A stretch of 64,000 bases of DNA, from the NCBI GenBank assembly GCA_950022655.1, contig OX465583.1, forward strand, positions 9,810,798-9,874,797, given 5' to 3'. The notes beneath the pieces were generated by a model that worked only from the letters and a program-made list of their open reading frames with translations, was not told the DNA's origin and searched no databases. Of the stretch, positions 32,370-43,739 are shown piece by piece; position 1 is the first letter of the stretch; each line of letters starts with the position of its first letter. The position numbers and the translations under genes are program-made. The DNA comes from Alentia gelatinosa (taxonomy: Eukaryota; Annelida; Polychaeta; Phyllodocida; Polynoidae).

Positions 32370-32750
32370 CTCCGTTCCTTGAGTGTTTGTCACCCTCTGT
32401 GTATCTTTCTGCAAGTGTTTGTCACCCTTTTTTTACATGTTTGTGACCCTGTCTGTATCTTTCTGTGATTGTTTGTCGCCCTCCCTGTATCTGTGTGTGA
32501 GTGTTTGTCACTCTGTGTGTATCTTCCTGTATGTGTTTGTCACCCTGTCTGGGTATCTTTGTGTTAGTATTTGTCACTCTCTGTGTGTCTTTGTGTGAGT
32601 GTTTGTCACCCTGTCCATGTCTTTCTGTGTTTGTCACCCTATTTATGTCTTTCCGTGAGTATTTGTCACCTCCCTCTATCGTCCTGTGTGTGTTTTGTCA
32701 CCATGTCTGTGTCATTCTGTGAACGTTTGATACTCTCTCTGTGTCTTGTC
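32370..32750. repeat. degenerate GTGTTTGTCACCCTGT minisatellite
   Basis: About ten units of 35-40 bp with GTGTTTGTCACCCT and TGTGTATCTTTCTGTG. Confidence 0.85.
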
Positions 32751-32979
32751 GTCCCACTCACCGTTTCTCTGCCTTTATCTCTCTCCCTTTAAAGGCAGGT
32801 AGAATCCTTCCCAATGGCCATTTGACACTGACAGGCGGCACATAGAGCCCACTGATCAAAACACCTTTAGGTTACAACAAAGCTCTTCAAAACGATACTC
32901 GGTCTAAACCGTTGTCTAGTTTCACACCAGTAAGGTGTTGGTGCATGGATAATAGGCCTTCCTCGTTCTGCCACGTCCC

Positions 32980-33690
32980 CGTGCCTCCCTCCCTCTCTCC
33001 CACCTCTCTCCCGCCTCCCTCCCTCCCACCCTCCCTCTCTCCCTCCTCTCTCCCTCCCTCCTGCCTGCCTCCCCGTCCCTCTGTCCCTCCTCTCTCCCTC
33101 TCTCCCACCTCCCTCCCTCTCTCCTACCTCCCTCCCTCTCTCCCTCCTTCTCTTCCCCTCTCTCTTGCCTCCCTCCCTCTCTCCCTCCCTCTCCCCGCAC
33201 CTCCCCTCTCTCTCTCTCTCTCCCTACCTCTCTCCAACCTCCCTCCTCTCTCCTCTCTCCCCCTCTCTCTTGCCTCCCTATCTCCCACCTCCCTCTCCCC
33301 ACACCTCCCCCTCCCCCTCCCTCCCTCCCTTCCCTCTCTCCCTCCCTCCCTCTCTCCTACCTCCCTCCCTCTCTCCCTCCCTCTCTTCCCCTCTCTCTTG
33401 CCTACCTCCCTCTCTCCCTCCCTCTCCCCGCACCTCCCCTCTCCCTCTCTCTCTCTCTCCCTACCTCTCTCCAACCTCCCTCCTCTCTCCCTCTCTCCCC
33501 CTCTCTCTTGCCTCCCTATCTCCCACCTCCCTCTCCCCACACCTCCCCCTCCCCCTCCCTCCCTCCCTTCCCTCTCTCCCTCCCTCCCTCCCTCTCGCCG
33601 TCCTCCCTTCCCTCTCTGTCCTCCCTCCCTCTCACGCCCCCTTCTTCTCCCTCCCTCTCATTCCCCCTCTCTCCCGCCGCCTCCCCCGCT
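32980..33690. repeat. CCCTCCCTCTCTCC polypyrimidine tract with higher-order units
   Basis: About 700 bp, nearly all pyrimidine on the plus strand. Larger blocks repeat (CTCCCCGCACCTCCCCTCTC at 33190 and 33425; CCACACCTCCCCCTCCCCCT at 33298 and 33538), a spacing of about 240 bp. Frames across it are artefacts. Only 110 bp separate it from the assembly gap. Confidence 0.95.
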
Positions 33691-33800
33691 CTTTGTCGCC
33701 CGTTTACTCGCGGCTTGCTCAGCCTGCGGGGGACGTGGCATGATCAACTCGGGGTAAAATCGGCCGGCGGCGTGGATTTCATTACCCAATTACGGCCGTG

Positions 33801-34000
33801 NNNNNNNNNNNNNNNNNNNNNNNNNNNNNNNNNNNNNNNNNNNNNNNNNNNNNNNNNNNNNNNNNNNNNNNNNNNNNNNNNNNNNNNNNNNNNNNNNNNN
33901 NNNNNNNNNNNNNNNNNNNNNNNNNNNNNNNNNNNNNNNNNNNNNNNNNNNNNNNNNNNNNNNNNNNNNNNNNNNNNNNNNNNNNNNNNNNNNNNNNNNN
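33801..34000. other. assembly gap, 200 N
   Basis: Exactly 200 N, probably a fixed-length scaffold gap of unknown true size. Confidence 0.99.
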
Positions 34001-34154
34001 TTCCCATCTACATCATCTACGAGTGTATATATAATACGATTTTCATTACCTCAGCAAACGGTAGCTACAATTGGGGTATAAAGAGTGTAGTTTGTACGAG
34101 TCAATATTTGTACATTATTCATGGGGGTGCGGGGGTGTGTCAACAGTAGAGACT

Positions 34155-34435
34155 ATAGGGTGGGGCGGGAGGTTTGTTGACGGGAGGCGGGCGGGGAGGG
34201 GCGGGAGGCTTGTTGACGGGAGACGGGCGGGGAGGGGCGGGAGGTTTGTTGACGGGAGACGGGCGGGGAGGGGCGGGAGGTTTGTTGACGGGAGGCGGGC
34301 GGGGAGGGGCGGGAGGTTTGTTGACGGGAGGCGGGCGGTGAGGGGCGGGAGGTTTGTTGACGGGAGACGGGCGGGGAGGGGCGGGAGGCTTGTTGACGGG
34401 AGACGGGCGGGGAGGGGCGGGGGAGGGGCGGGGGA
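34155..34435. repeat. 36-bp G-rich minisatellite, about 8 units
   Basis: GGGAGGTTTGTTGACGGGAG followed by GCGGGCGGGGAGGGGC, period 36. G runs could form quadruplexes. Confidence 0.95.
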
Positions 34436-34672
34436 GACCGTGGGGGGTTCGTCTGGCTCGGTTGTGTATCGCCTCAGGGGTGTTTATGAATGTGGCTTGT
34501 ATCATGCTCTGTGTACTACATTCTGATTATTTTCACTATTGACTCGGCGATAGTGTATGGTCCCGCATTGTTTGCGGCAAGGGATGTTGTCTAAAAACAA
34601 AGGGGATTTATTGGGTCAATCGTATAAATAATCACCACTGTATCGTGGGATTGCTTTATGGGAAAAAGCAAC

Positions 34673-34891
34673 AGCCCGTTTAATAATCTGGTCTCGTACA
34701 TGTATACCCTTTTCTGTATGCCCTAGAGACCCAGAGGCGATGTGGGTCAATTTTATTCAACACTTATGGACGACCTTATGGACGAGTAATACTGTCTTAG
34801 CGAACAGATTTAAATATCATCAAACGATAACCCTTGTACGTGGTACATAAAAGGGTCTTCATGTGCGATCCTAGATTATTAAACGGGCCCC
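34673..34891. mobile_element. MITE family F, compact copy
   Basis: GCCCGTTTAATAATCTGG at the left, CTAGATTATTAAACGGGCCC at the right, 219 bp, with the GAGACCCAGAGGCGATGTGG and AACGATAACCCTTGTACG blocks. Confidence 0.85.
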
Positions 34892-35104
34892 AGGCTGGAT
34901 CCCTGTGTACAGAAAGCTCCAGCTCAAGAAATATTCAAGAGTTTTTGTTAGGTAGTTTAATTGTTACATATTGGTTGTCTTGAAGTTGGGCACGTGTAAC
35001 TGGAACACCATTTCATTCATTACAACCCATTCATATAACCAACACTGCTCGAGTTCTGATGGGAAAGTAAGATTGTACCCCATGGAAGAACTGTTTTGTA
35101 AACA

Positions 35105-35487
35105 GGGAGGTGTTTTTTAAACTAAGAATGATAATGACAGTAAGACTAAGATTATGACCTACCAGAGCAATACCAACTAAGATATTCATGTCAGTCAGTA
35201 TTTCATACGTGGTCGCCAGAAATCCAAATCATCTTTCGAAGTTTTCATACTTCTATTTCTCCTTTTGTATGGAAGGACATTTTGTTATGTGCGATAAATT
35301 TTACATAGTAACGGATCAATAAAAGGTAAAACTTATCGCCTTTTTAACAACTCCAATTTACGATTTTTCAGTTATCATCTTATTAGACTGTCCCCCATAA
35401 AGACGGATCACTTTAGGTAACGATAATGCAACAAAGACCACGATAAGATCATCTTTTCTATTGTTCCTTCTTTTAAAAACACCTATC
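35105..35487. mobile_element. MITE family T (TTTTTAAAACTAAGAACGAT ends), diverged
   Basis: GGTGTTTTTTAAACTAAGAATG at the left and inverse TTTTAAAAACACC at the right; interior GTCAGTCAGTATTTCATACG and TGGTCGCCAGAAATCC. Relatives: three copies at 56481-57627 and a partial copy at 51955-52125. Confidence 0.7.
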
Positions 35488-35639
35488 AGAATGAGGAAAA
35501 CAAACAGTATTTCAAAAAAGTGAAGAAAGCCAGGAGTAGGGACCTTGGTGTTATGTCTCCATGGGGGACGTCACAGTGTCTGCGCCAAGAGTGCCCCATT
35601 AAGGTGTGCTCCGGAACACTCCTGTAAACATACTATTTA

Positions 35640-35995
35640 AGGCCCGTTTTCAGTGGCCGAGGAAAACGGTGTAGATTTTTTGAGTTCTCCCAATAGCCCT
35701 TTTCATTTTGCGTAAGCAGTACTAAAGGTCCGTCGGAGCTTCCTCACTGTAAATCGGTGTATGGGCTTTAAGGAAAACTAACAAATGTACATCATTTTCA
35801 TCAGCCTGAAAACGGGTCTACAGGCTAACTTGCCGACTATTCGCCACCGATCTGCAGTCGGGAACCACCAATGCCAGATCGGTGATGCAGAAAAGAGTTC
35901 ACTGATTAATTGTGCATAGATTACGCACTGAAACCACCACCGAATGACTCGGACAACGATCGACAGAATCAAAGGGGTTGGTGATGGTCATTGTG
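35640..35995. mobile_element. MITE family G (GGCCCGTTTTCAGTGGCCG end), diverged
   Basis: Left end like 58420-58724; CCACCGATCTGCAGTCGGGA and ACCACCAATG in the interior. The right end is not clear. Confidence 0.5.
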
Positions 35996-36069
35996 TTTGG
36001 AAGACAGTTCGGTCAGTATGGACCTGTTACCTGCGGCAGAAACAAGGCATATAACACAATACCCTCACT

Positions 36070-36265
36070 GATTCTAAAGCGCCAAATCCACTGAGGCGAC
36101 CAAGCGAATGCGTCTGTGATCCGTGCGACTGTGCGAATCCCATGCGATAATATTCAATATATTAGATATTGTCGCAAGGCTTTCGCATGTCCATGCGAAC
36201 GTCTGCGAACGTCTGCGAACCCAAATTCGCATGGAAAATCGCCTTAGTTTATCTGGCACTTTAGA
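36070..36265. mobile_element. MITE family H
   Basis: AAAGCGCCAAATCCACTGAGG at the left with TCGCCTTAGTTT...TGGCACTTTAG at the right. The copy at 62097-62373 has clearer inverted ends. The interior is rich in ATGCGA/TCGCAT words. Confidence 0.65.
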
Positions 36266-36818
36266 CACTGACATGCAGCCGTTGGCTATCATCGACTGAC
36301 TTTGAGGATAACTCAAATTAATTTGTGCGGTTTTCGTCTCCGGTGGAAAATGACTTAAACAAAAGGTGGCCCTTGTATTAGGGCGATAATAAACGTGAGG
36401 AGTTTACATTACCATGCAGGAAGCAGATATTTGACAGATACGAAAAAGTAGTCCTGCTGCTAGCAAATGGAAACAGGATATGCTTGATATAAACATGATA
36501 GGAAACATGATATCATGTCAAGGAGGGCACTATTTCAAACACAAGTTCTGAATATCATTGTTCGTGGAAAGCCTAAAGACTCCTCCCAATTAAATAATCA
36601 TATCACCGGACTCAAACCAAGTAATCAATCCACACGTTCTGGCTCCGGGCCAATAGTCAATACATGAAGGGAGAATAGAAGAGAAGGTTTTTACAATATT
36701 TCTTACATGCAATGAAATCGAAGGCAGGTCTACGCCACATGAAGGGTTGTGGTAGACGTAAAAAAAACAAACCAGCAACCACCAGCGATCCTAGCGGCGA
36801 GACATGCACACGTCCAGG
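36266..36818. other. unassigned
   Basis: No recognised gene or repeat partner. Confidence 0.35.
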
Positions 36819-36819
36819 T

Positions 36820-37095
36820 CTGCACTCTCCTAGCAGAGATTCTGCGCTCTACTTCCTGTGGACGCTTGTATCTCTGCACCGACCTGCCTGTTGGGGGCAA
36901 AATCTGCCCCATACGCCAGTTTTTCAAATATCTTAAATTCTTGTGCTTTGGGGAGTATTTTGTGGTTTACTCTCCAAGCAGAGATCCTGCGCTCTACTTC
37001 CTGCGGCTGCCTGTATCTCTGCACCGATCTGCCTGCTTGGAGCAAAATCTGCCCAGACGCCAGTTTTTCAAACATCCTAAATTCTCTATATATAA
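36820..37095 (+). repeat. two tandem copies of the family R left part
   Basis: TCTCCTAGCAGAGATTCTGC and CTCTCCAAGCAGAGATCCTG start two units of about 137 bp, each with CGCCAGTTTTTCAAA. Confidence 0.8.
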
Positions 37096-37121
37096 ATAAT
37101 ATACTGAGGTGAGGGGTGTTA

Positions 37122-37520
37122 CTATCGTAAAACCGGATGAGTTTTAATCTGGGCTCCCGTATGCGACGACTGGAGTAGAGATATCACGAGGCGGAGCCGA
37201 GTGATATCCGGAGCCAAAACTCCAGGAGTCGCATACAGGAGCCCAAATTAAAACGAATAAGGTTTTGATTTTATCCTACCCCCTGTGAACGATATTTTTA
37301 TGTGAGGATAATAACAAAAAACACGATAAATACTCTCTGAAGTCCTCCATGTAGCTCTCCTTGCTGCTCTTAAGGCGCTTGGAACTACTTTCAGCTGCTG
37401 ATCTCTGATTGGTCCATTTTTTGTACGCTCCTAAAAGCGATTTTTTATCCGTATGCGACATACGGGCGCATACGGAAAGTTAATGTTAAGCCTATGGGAT
37501 TTTATATTAGGGGTAGGATA
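37122..37520 (+). mobile_element. hairpin MITE, TATCGTAAAACTGG type, copy 1
   Basis: Hairpin (arms GATGAGTTTTAATCTGGGCT and CCCAAATTAAAACGAAT; centre CGAGGCGGAGCCGAG at 37188), TTATCCTACCCC at 37272, motif at 37482, and GGGGTAGGATAA at 37510. Directly followed by copy 2. Confidence 0.85.
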
Positions 37521-37521
37521 A

Positions 37522-37826
37522 TATCGTAAAACTGGATGAGGTTTAATCTTGGCCACCGTATTCCACGACTGGAGTTTGGCAAAGTGACTTCATGAGGCGA
37601 AGCCGAGTGAAGTCCGGAGCCAGAACTTCAGGAGTGGAATGCAGTGGCCAAGATTAAAACAAATCAGGTTTTGATTTTATCCTACCCTATCTCCTCTATT
37701 TTGGAATATTACGTGATAATAATGCTGTATGCCACTAGTGGCATATAAAACTCCGTATGCCAGTCAGCGTGGCATAAGGAAACTCAATGTTAAGCCAATG
37801 GGATTTTATATTAGGGGTAGGATAAA
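37522..37826 (+). mobile_element. hairpin MITE, TATCGTAAAACTGG type, copy 2
   Basis: Same plan: hairpin centre GAGGCGAAGCCGAG at 37594, TTATCCTACCCT at 37677, motif at 37783, GGGGTAGGATAAA at 37814. Tandem with copy 1. Confidence 0.85.
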
Positions 37827-37984
37827 AGCACATAACCATGCTTGCTGGCCTCCTATTGGCTAGGGCAGGTACTTAGTTGGCGACTCTGCAGCAGGTCCAT
37901 TTGTTTCACCAAAATGCCCCTATAAATTTTAAACAAGTTTAAAATCAAAATCTCATGGGATTCTGAACCTGGTCAGGGGTAATT

Positions 37985-38325
37985 GTCGCCGACAATTGCT
38001 GGGAAAGTACTTGTCTCAGGGAAATGGAACCATATAATTCAGACGAGGAAATTGTGTTCCTGTACAGAATCTCAGCAGGATTTGTCTCAGACAAACACCC
38101 AGTGAGGTATGTGAATCCCACCCTGTGAATCCCACTTTAGGGATATTCATCTCCGACAATTGCAGGGGAAAATACTTGTCCCAGGGAAATGGAATCCTAC
38201 CTTTCAGACGAGGAGACTGTGTTCCGGTACAAAGTCTCAGCATGATTTGTCTCAGACAATACCCTATGAGGTATGCGAATCCCATCGTGTGAATTCCACT
38301 TCTCAAGGTACAGAATCGCAGCATG
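37985..38325. mobile_element. MITE family I (AGTGGAATTCACA ends), duplicated interior
   Basis: GACAATTGCNGGGAAAGTACTTGTCTC-type blocks occur twice (37990, 38155), each followed by TTCAGACGAGGA and CTCAGCA-GATTTGTCTCAGAC. The right end GTGTGAATTCCACTTCT matches 44565. Confidence 0.65.
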
Positions 38326-38715
38326 ATTTTTATTACCCACCGAATACGGAGTCTCCATACTAAGCCTATGGAGATTACAGATCGCTACTGAGTAGGATAC
38401 GGACCTGCGGAATCTCCTAGGAGGATGCGGATTTTTCGGCCACCTGACGGGCGTTATAGGAACTAATTCATATAAACAAAGGACGGCGCTAGCGTCGAAT
38501 TTCTAATAATATAATAGATTTTTTTCCTGATACTTACTCGAAAGGTGAGTAATAAATACAACATTACCATGATTTCGATCTGTGTGGCCGTATTCTCCTT
38601 GTAGTTGACACTACGCCATACTCCTCGCTATCGCTCAGAGTTTTACCTTGCATCAACTACGCGGAGAATACGGCCACTCAGATCGAAATCGTGGTAATAT
38701 TGTGTATGTCTCAGA
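38325..38715 (+). mobile_element. hairpin MITE family C, intact
   Basis: Box TTATTACCCACCGAATACGG (38329) to AAGGTGAGTAATAAATACAA (38551), motif at 38353, then a hairpin with arms TTTCGATCTGTGTGGCCGTA and GGCCACTCAGATCGAAA and centre CTCGCTATCGCTCAGAG at 38622. Confidence 0.8.
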
Positions 38716-39254
38716 CAAAGACCCTGTGAGGTACGTGAATCCCACTCTGGGTTGAGGCAGAGATCAGTAAGCGCAACACCACGTAACATCTGCTTGGAGA
38801 GTGCTCCGACTGGCGTTTGATCTGGATCTGTCTTTGATCCCGCATTGCACGCTTCCTAGTCATCAGCCCCAATTAACCAATTTAACCCTCATCCAACACC
38901 ACCCCCCCCCCCCGAATCATCCCCTCCTTTCATTCACACACCCTTCACCTGAGGTAATTTTTACAAAACGTACCCACCCTCAGATCTAACCACCTGAAGG
39001 GTGTCTCCTACTCCAGAATCGTGTGAGTTCTCATTGGGGAACACGAGAAGGGTGTGTTTTTAGTTAGTTATTCTCTTGGAGCAGCTGTGGTAGTAGCAGA
39101 GGCGGTCTGCGTTAGGGGAGAGAATCAGCAGGGCCACCGCCACCTCCTCGATGACTGAATTTTCATCATTTGTGCCTATTTGCGGTGCTGATAGTGGAGA
39201 GTGTGTGGGTGTGGGTGGGCGGTGTGGGGTAGAGTGTGTGCTCGTTACGCGGGA
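38716..39254. other. unassigned, with a family R fragment and poly-C
   Basis: 38752-38805 matches the family R right end (GGGTTGAGGCAGAGATCAGT). A C run is at 38906-38916. The rest is unrecognised. Confidence 0.4.
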
Positions 39255-39832
39255 TGCCGGTCTAAAGCCCATAAGACAGCGATTCTCACCGATCCGATCG
39301 ACGATAATAATTGGGATCAATAATGTCGCAGTCTAAAGCCTATAAGACAGCGATATCCAGCGATTCTCATTGATCCGATTGCATTAATAATTGGGGACAA
39401 TAATGTTAGCGTCTAAAGCCTATAAGACAGCGATATCTACTGATTCGCTCCGACTCGATCGATGATAATAATAGGGAACAATAATGTCGCTGTCTAAAAC
39501 CCATAACACAGCGATATCTACCACCGATTCTCATGGAATTGATTAACTATAATAATCGGGAACAATAATGTTAGCGTCTAAAGCCTATAAGACAGCGATA
39601 TCCACTGATTCTCTCCGACTCGATCGATGATAATAATTGGGAACAATAATGTCGCTGTCTAGAGCCTAAAAGACACTGACATCTACCATCGTTTCTCACC
39701 GATCTGATCAAAGATAATAATCGAGAACAATAATGTTGCTGTCTAAAGCCCATAAGACAGCGACATCTACCACCAATTGTCACCGATCCGATCGACGATA
39801 ATAATCCGGAACATTAATGTCGCTGTCTAAAG
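39255..39832. repeat. tandem array of about 80-bp units
   Basis: Seven units with GTCTAAAGCCTATAAGACAG, GCGATATCTAC and CGATGATAATAATTGGGAAC, starting at 39261, 39333, 39412, 39492, 39577, 39657 and 39741. Confidence 0.9.
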
Positions 39833-40699
39833 CAGAAATAAGTTATTTGGGGAACCTCCTGGAGGACAGAGGTGGTGCTGGTTCTCATTGACACTGCAAA
39901 TCATCAGGAACCGGTGAAAGTTCAAGGTCGCTCACACGTTGCTCTCTGTGGGCGTTACCTGTCCCATATTTCATCGGGGCATGGAACCAGTCTGCCCCCA
40001 CCCTCCAATCACCATCGCTGCACCCGCCAGAACACGACCTGGCTTCCCCTGCCCGTGCAGACAGGCATCGGGTGGCCAGGGGTTAATGTGTGAGCCATGT
40101 TACTGTGGGGAGTGTTAGTTTATCGTCACATGCCATCTCACATCACATGCTCTTACGTTTACCCACATCAGGAAGTATGTCCATGGCACTGCACCGTCGT
40201 CTATGTCGTGTCGTTACTGACAAACTCTGTGGAGTTTCATATGAAGTGTTTATATTCTGAAATTCCAAAAGGAATTGTCGCTCGGAAGGTTTACTATCTT
40301 AGTATTATGCCTGTTATATACAAATAGTCTATGATCCATGGGGGCTGCCATGACACCCCACAAGTAGGTGTTCTTCACTAATTAATGGAGGTGAAAAAGT
40401 GGGTGTTCTTCACCAATGGAGGTGAAAAAGAAGTGAGTGATAATTGGAAACTCCAACCATGCTCACAAATGTATTTAAAGTGTTCCATGTGAAAAACATC
40501 ATGTCCTGGGTTTAATCTTTAAGTCATCCTGCTCTGGGATTGGTGTAGAGAGTCAAGGGAACCATGGTAGAACATTGAAAGGCAGTTGAATTGCGTAAAA
40601 ACAAAGAGCCAGAATATAGATCTGTCCCCCCATGGGACCAGCCATACTGCTAGCCACCTAGTGACTGTTTCATTTACTAACAATGGCTCTGTCCCCTAT
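39833..40699. other. unassigned
   Basis: A 73-codon frame at 39872-40093 and a 76-codon frame at 40097 have no recognised features. A 40-bp direct repeat (GGGTGTTCTTCACNAATNAATGGAGGTG type) lies at 40365-40430. Confidence 0.35.
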
Positions 40700-40985
40700 A
40701 GGGTAAATAGACAATAACCTATGGTTTTGTGGACAGGCAACTGTAAACCACGAGAGGTTGACGCGTAGTAATACACGAGTAGTGTAGTTCAGTGAGTCCC
40801 TATACATTTTCAATGGGGACTTTGAATAGGAGTAGAATACTCACATTGCGTTGACACCAGAGTTTGCTAAGTATCTAGAGGGTTAACGCATAGTAATACA
40901 TGAGCGAAAGCGAGTCTTTTACGTCGTCAACATCGAGTTGATGGCCCCATAGATTTTCTATGAGGACCTCGTAACCCATGGATAA
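40700..40985. mobile_element. hairpin MITE family E, partial copies
   Basis: ACAATAACCTATGGTTTTGT, GTAAACCACGAGAGGTTGAC and CGTAGTAATACACGAG match 44762-45010. A second partial copy begins at 40880. Confidence 0.6.
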
Positions 40986-41025
40986 GAAGGAAATGGCACA
41001 AGCGATCTGTTCCTTTTATCCTCTC

Positions 41026-41435
41026 TTAAGTGTAATTCACATGGAGGGATTCATGTACCTCACAGGGTTCAAAATCTCATGTGATTCTGTTTCGTTTAGG
41101 GGTAGACACCTTGTGATTTATCTTAGCCTGGAATACATATCCATAGGCTTAACGTTAGGAACTCGTTCTCAAAAGGCTTGCGAGTACGGTAACTCGAAAA
41201 GGGTGATATACAGATGAATATTTCCAAGCTAAGATAAAATCAGAAACATATTCATGCTTTGTCTGAGTCCTCATTTGCCATCTCATTTGGAGTACTTCAG
41301 AATATTCACTCGGCTATCGCCTCGTTCATATTACAGAGCTATCCAAACTCGATGGTGAACGGGTACACAGACCAAACACTTATCAGTTTCTCTCTTAGTA
41401 CATGGATCCCATCATGTGAATTCCACTCACCAGAC
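41026..41435. mobile_element. MITE family I interrupted by hairpin MITE family D
   Basis: The left half of family I (TGTAATTCACATGGAGGGAT, GTACCTCACAGGGTTC) ends near 41100. The right end (GGATCCCATCATGTGAATTC) is at 41402-41432. Between them, family D has the box TTATCTTAGCCTGGAATAC (41118) to AGCTAAGATAAAA (41227), motif at 41141, and a hairpin centred on CTCGGCTATCGCCTCG (41309). Confidence 0.7.
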
Positions 41436-41589
41436 ATAAATAGGGCATCGCACCTACTCTGTAATCCAAGCGTTTTTCAGTATATATCCGCCGGCAATCC
41501 TCCCGCTAAAACATCGTATGAATAAATTCAAATGGATACTCTCAAGATTCAGTTGTTAGATTATACTTTAGTTTTGAAAGTATTGAGGT

Positions 41590-41852
41590 ATCGATCTCTG
41601 AATGCCTTCAGCAGAACCCCCCCCCCCCCCCCCCCCGCGACGTCCAGCAGTGGTCAGGCACAGAGAAGGCGGCCCCGCACCTCGCCATGCCTTACAAGCG
41701 CCACACTGCCCCCCCCCCCCCCCCACATCCACGCCTTGGCCTCTTGGAAATACCCGCCACCCCGACCAGCATCCCTGCCGAGCCAGCAGCATATCGCCAA
41801 CTCTGTGAACTACTTACAAGGCCTGGCCGGACCCGATAACGCCACGCTGTGA
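41590..41852 (+). CDS. candidate terminal exon of an unidentified gene
   Basis: After an acceptor-like GAATGCCTTCAG at 41600-41611 the frame stays open to a TGA at 41850-41852. Two long C runs (41617-41636 and 41709-41726) encode polyproline and may be mis-sized in the assembly. The C-terminal part, SQQHIANSVNYLQGLAGPDN, has natural composition with GC-rich third positions. It is followed by a minisatellite and an AATAAA at 42555, as a 3' UTR would be. No family is recognised and no upstream exon is assigned. A chance frame in a C-rich region remains possible. Confidence 0.35.
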
Positions 41853-42535
41853 CTGGCTGGACAGGGCCGGGGGGTGGGGAGAGGGCAGGGAGACTGGTGG
41901 GACAGTGTGGGTGGTGGGTGAGGGTGACTGGTGGGACAGTGTCAGAGGTGGGGAGAGGGCAGGGAGACTGGTGGGTCAGTGTGGGTGGTGGGTGAGGGTG
42001 ACTGGTGGGACAGTGTGGGGGGTGGGGGTGGGTGACTGGTGGGACAGTGTGGGGGTGGGTGAGGGTGACTGGTGAGACAGTGTGGGGTGGGGGTGAGGGT
42101 GACTGGTGGGACAGTGTGGGGGGTGGGTGAGGGTGACTGGTGGAACAGTGTGGGGGGTGGGGGTGGGTGACTGGTGGAACAGTGTGGGGGTGAGTGAGGG
42201 TGACTGGTGAGACAGTGTGGGGTGGGGGTGAGGGTGACTGGTGGGACAGTGTGGGGGGTGGGTGAGGGTGACTGGTGGAACAGTGTGGGGGTGGGTGAGG
42301 GTGACTGGTGAGACAGTGTGGGGTGGGGGTGGGTGACTGGTGGGACAGTGTTGGGGGGTGGGGGTGGGTCAGGGAGACTGGTGGGACAGTGTTGAGGGTA
42401 GGGTAAGGTCAGGGTGACTGGTGGGACAGTGTTGAGGGTAGGGGTAGGTCAGGGTGACTGGTGGGACAGTGTGGGGGTGGGGGTGGGTGAGGGTGACGGG
42501 TGGGACAGTGTTGAGGGTGTTGGGGAACTGGCACG
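41853..42535. repeat. GGGTGACTGGTGGGACAGTG minisatellite
   Basis: About 19 units of 30-45 bp with variable G-rich spacers. Confidence 0.95.
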
Positions 42536-42554
42536 CTAGCTGCAGGGGCAAATC

Positions 42555-42560
42555 AATAAA
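42555..42560 (+). terminator. candidate poly(A) signal AATAAA
   Basis: AATAAAGTGCCTTCTTTACATT, about 700 bp downstream of the candidate stop at 41850. Fits a 3' end but is not proof of one. Confidence 0.35.
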
Positions 42561-42575
42561 GTGCCTTCTTTACAT

Positions 42576-43066
42576 TGAATTTTATAAATCGTACTGGGCA
42601 ACTTCTTCAGATGCTGCTCTGATCTGATTTTAGAAATGTCCGACCAGAAACGAAAGTGATGAAAAATAAAATAAATGAAAAACTCTGTCAGAGCTGATGA
42701 CAAGGACTGATATGATCATAGAGGCTGGAAGCTGCATTAATGAAGGGAATATGATACATCTTGTAAAAAGTGTTCAATACTGAGAGCTGGTCCGCTCATC
42801 ATACAAGCACTACAACCCGCTAAAGGAGCGGGATGTCAATATATAGCTGCAGCCAGGCATCCACCCACTACGATAAAAATGTAGTCTTTATGATCCAAAA
42901 TGACCAAAATTGTACATGCATCAGGAAGTCTGGGGGCCGTTGAATGAACTACGAACGGCAAAAAAATCTTTAGTGCCATTTTGTTGCTTAAAATAATGTT
43001 TTGTAAGCATAAGATGTGTGATGATAATAGTAACCTCAAGCTTTTACAACCAATTCCACGATTTGA
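42576..43066. other. unassigned
   Basis: No recognised feature. Confidence 0.35.
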
Positions 43067-43683
43067 ATTAAGGTTTACCCCCTCCAACTCCGATGGTCTA
43101 CGATAGACCTTTTAATAGGCTACAATTTGAAACGGCAAAATCGTAGCTTATCGCTATGTCCCCGATGACTAAAATCGTGGACACTGGTGTAAATCATCAG
43201 ACTATCTGAACGGCTTAGGAGGTCCAAAAAACAACCATGTTCACGATTCAATCTATGTAGCAATGTAATTCACAGAAACCTGTCCCACTGCCACTATTTT
43301 TACTGACCTCACGATAGAATCGTGACCAAAAACAACCATGCTCACGATTCAATCTATGTAGCAATGTTATTTACAGAAACCTGTCCCACTGCCACTATGT
43401 TTTTCTGACCTCACGATAGAATCGTGACCCAAAACAACCATGCTCACAATTCAGTCTATGTAGCAATGTAATTCACAGAAACCTGTCCAACTGCCACTAT
43501 GTTCTTCTGACCTCACAATAGAATTATGACAAAAAAACTACCATGCTCACGATTCAATCTATTTAGCAATGTAATTCACAGAAACCTGTCCCACTGCCAC
43601 TATGTTTTTCTGACCTCACCGGGAAGTCAATCGTAAGGCCTATCGGGACCAGAATCGGCATTATTTGGGGTAAGCCTTAATTC
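43067..43683. mobile_element. MITE family O with internal tandem repeats
   Basis: GAATTAAGGTTTACCCC at the left is inverted at the right as GGGGTAAGCCTTAATTC. Inside, four units of about 103 bp (starting near 43231, 43332, 43434 and 43538) carry CACGATTCAATCTATGTAGC and AGAAACCTGTCCCACTGCCA. Confidence 0.8.
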
Positions 43684-43739
43684 CATGTTCATTGACTCTA
43701 ATTCCCACTACAACAGTCAGAGAGTTTTGCCAATCCGTG

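Noticed and set aside
32912..33757. 281-codon Ser/Pro/Leu frame
   Set aside because: Polypyrimidine tract translated; low complexity.
33508..34149. Frames crossing the N gap
   Set aside because: Contain unknown residues and join unlinked sequence.
34071..34526. 151-codon Gly/Arg-rich frame
   Set aside because: Comes from the 36-bp G-rich minisatellite.
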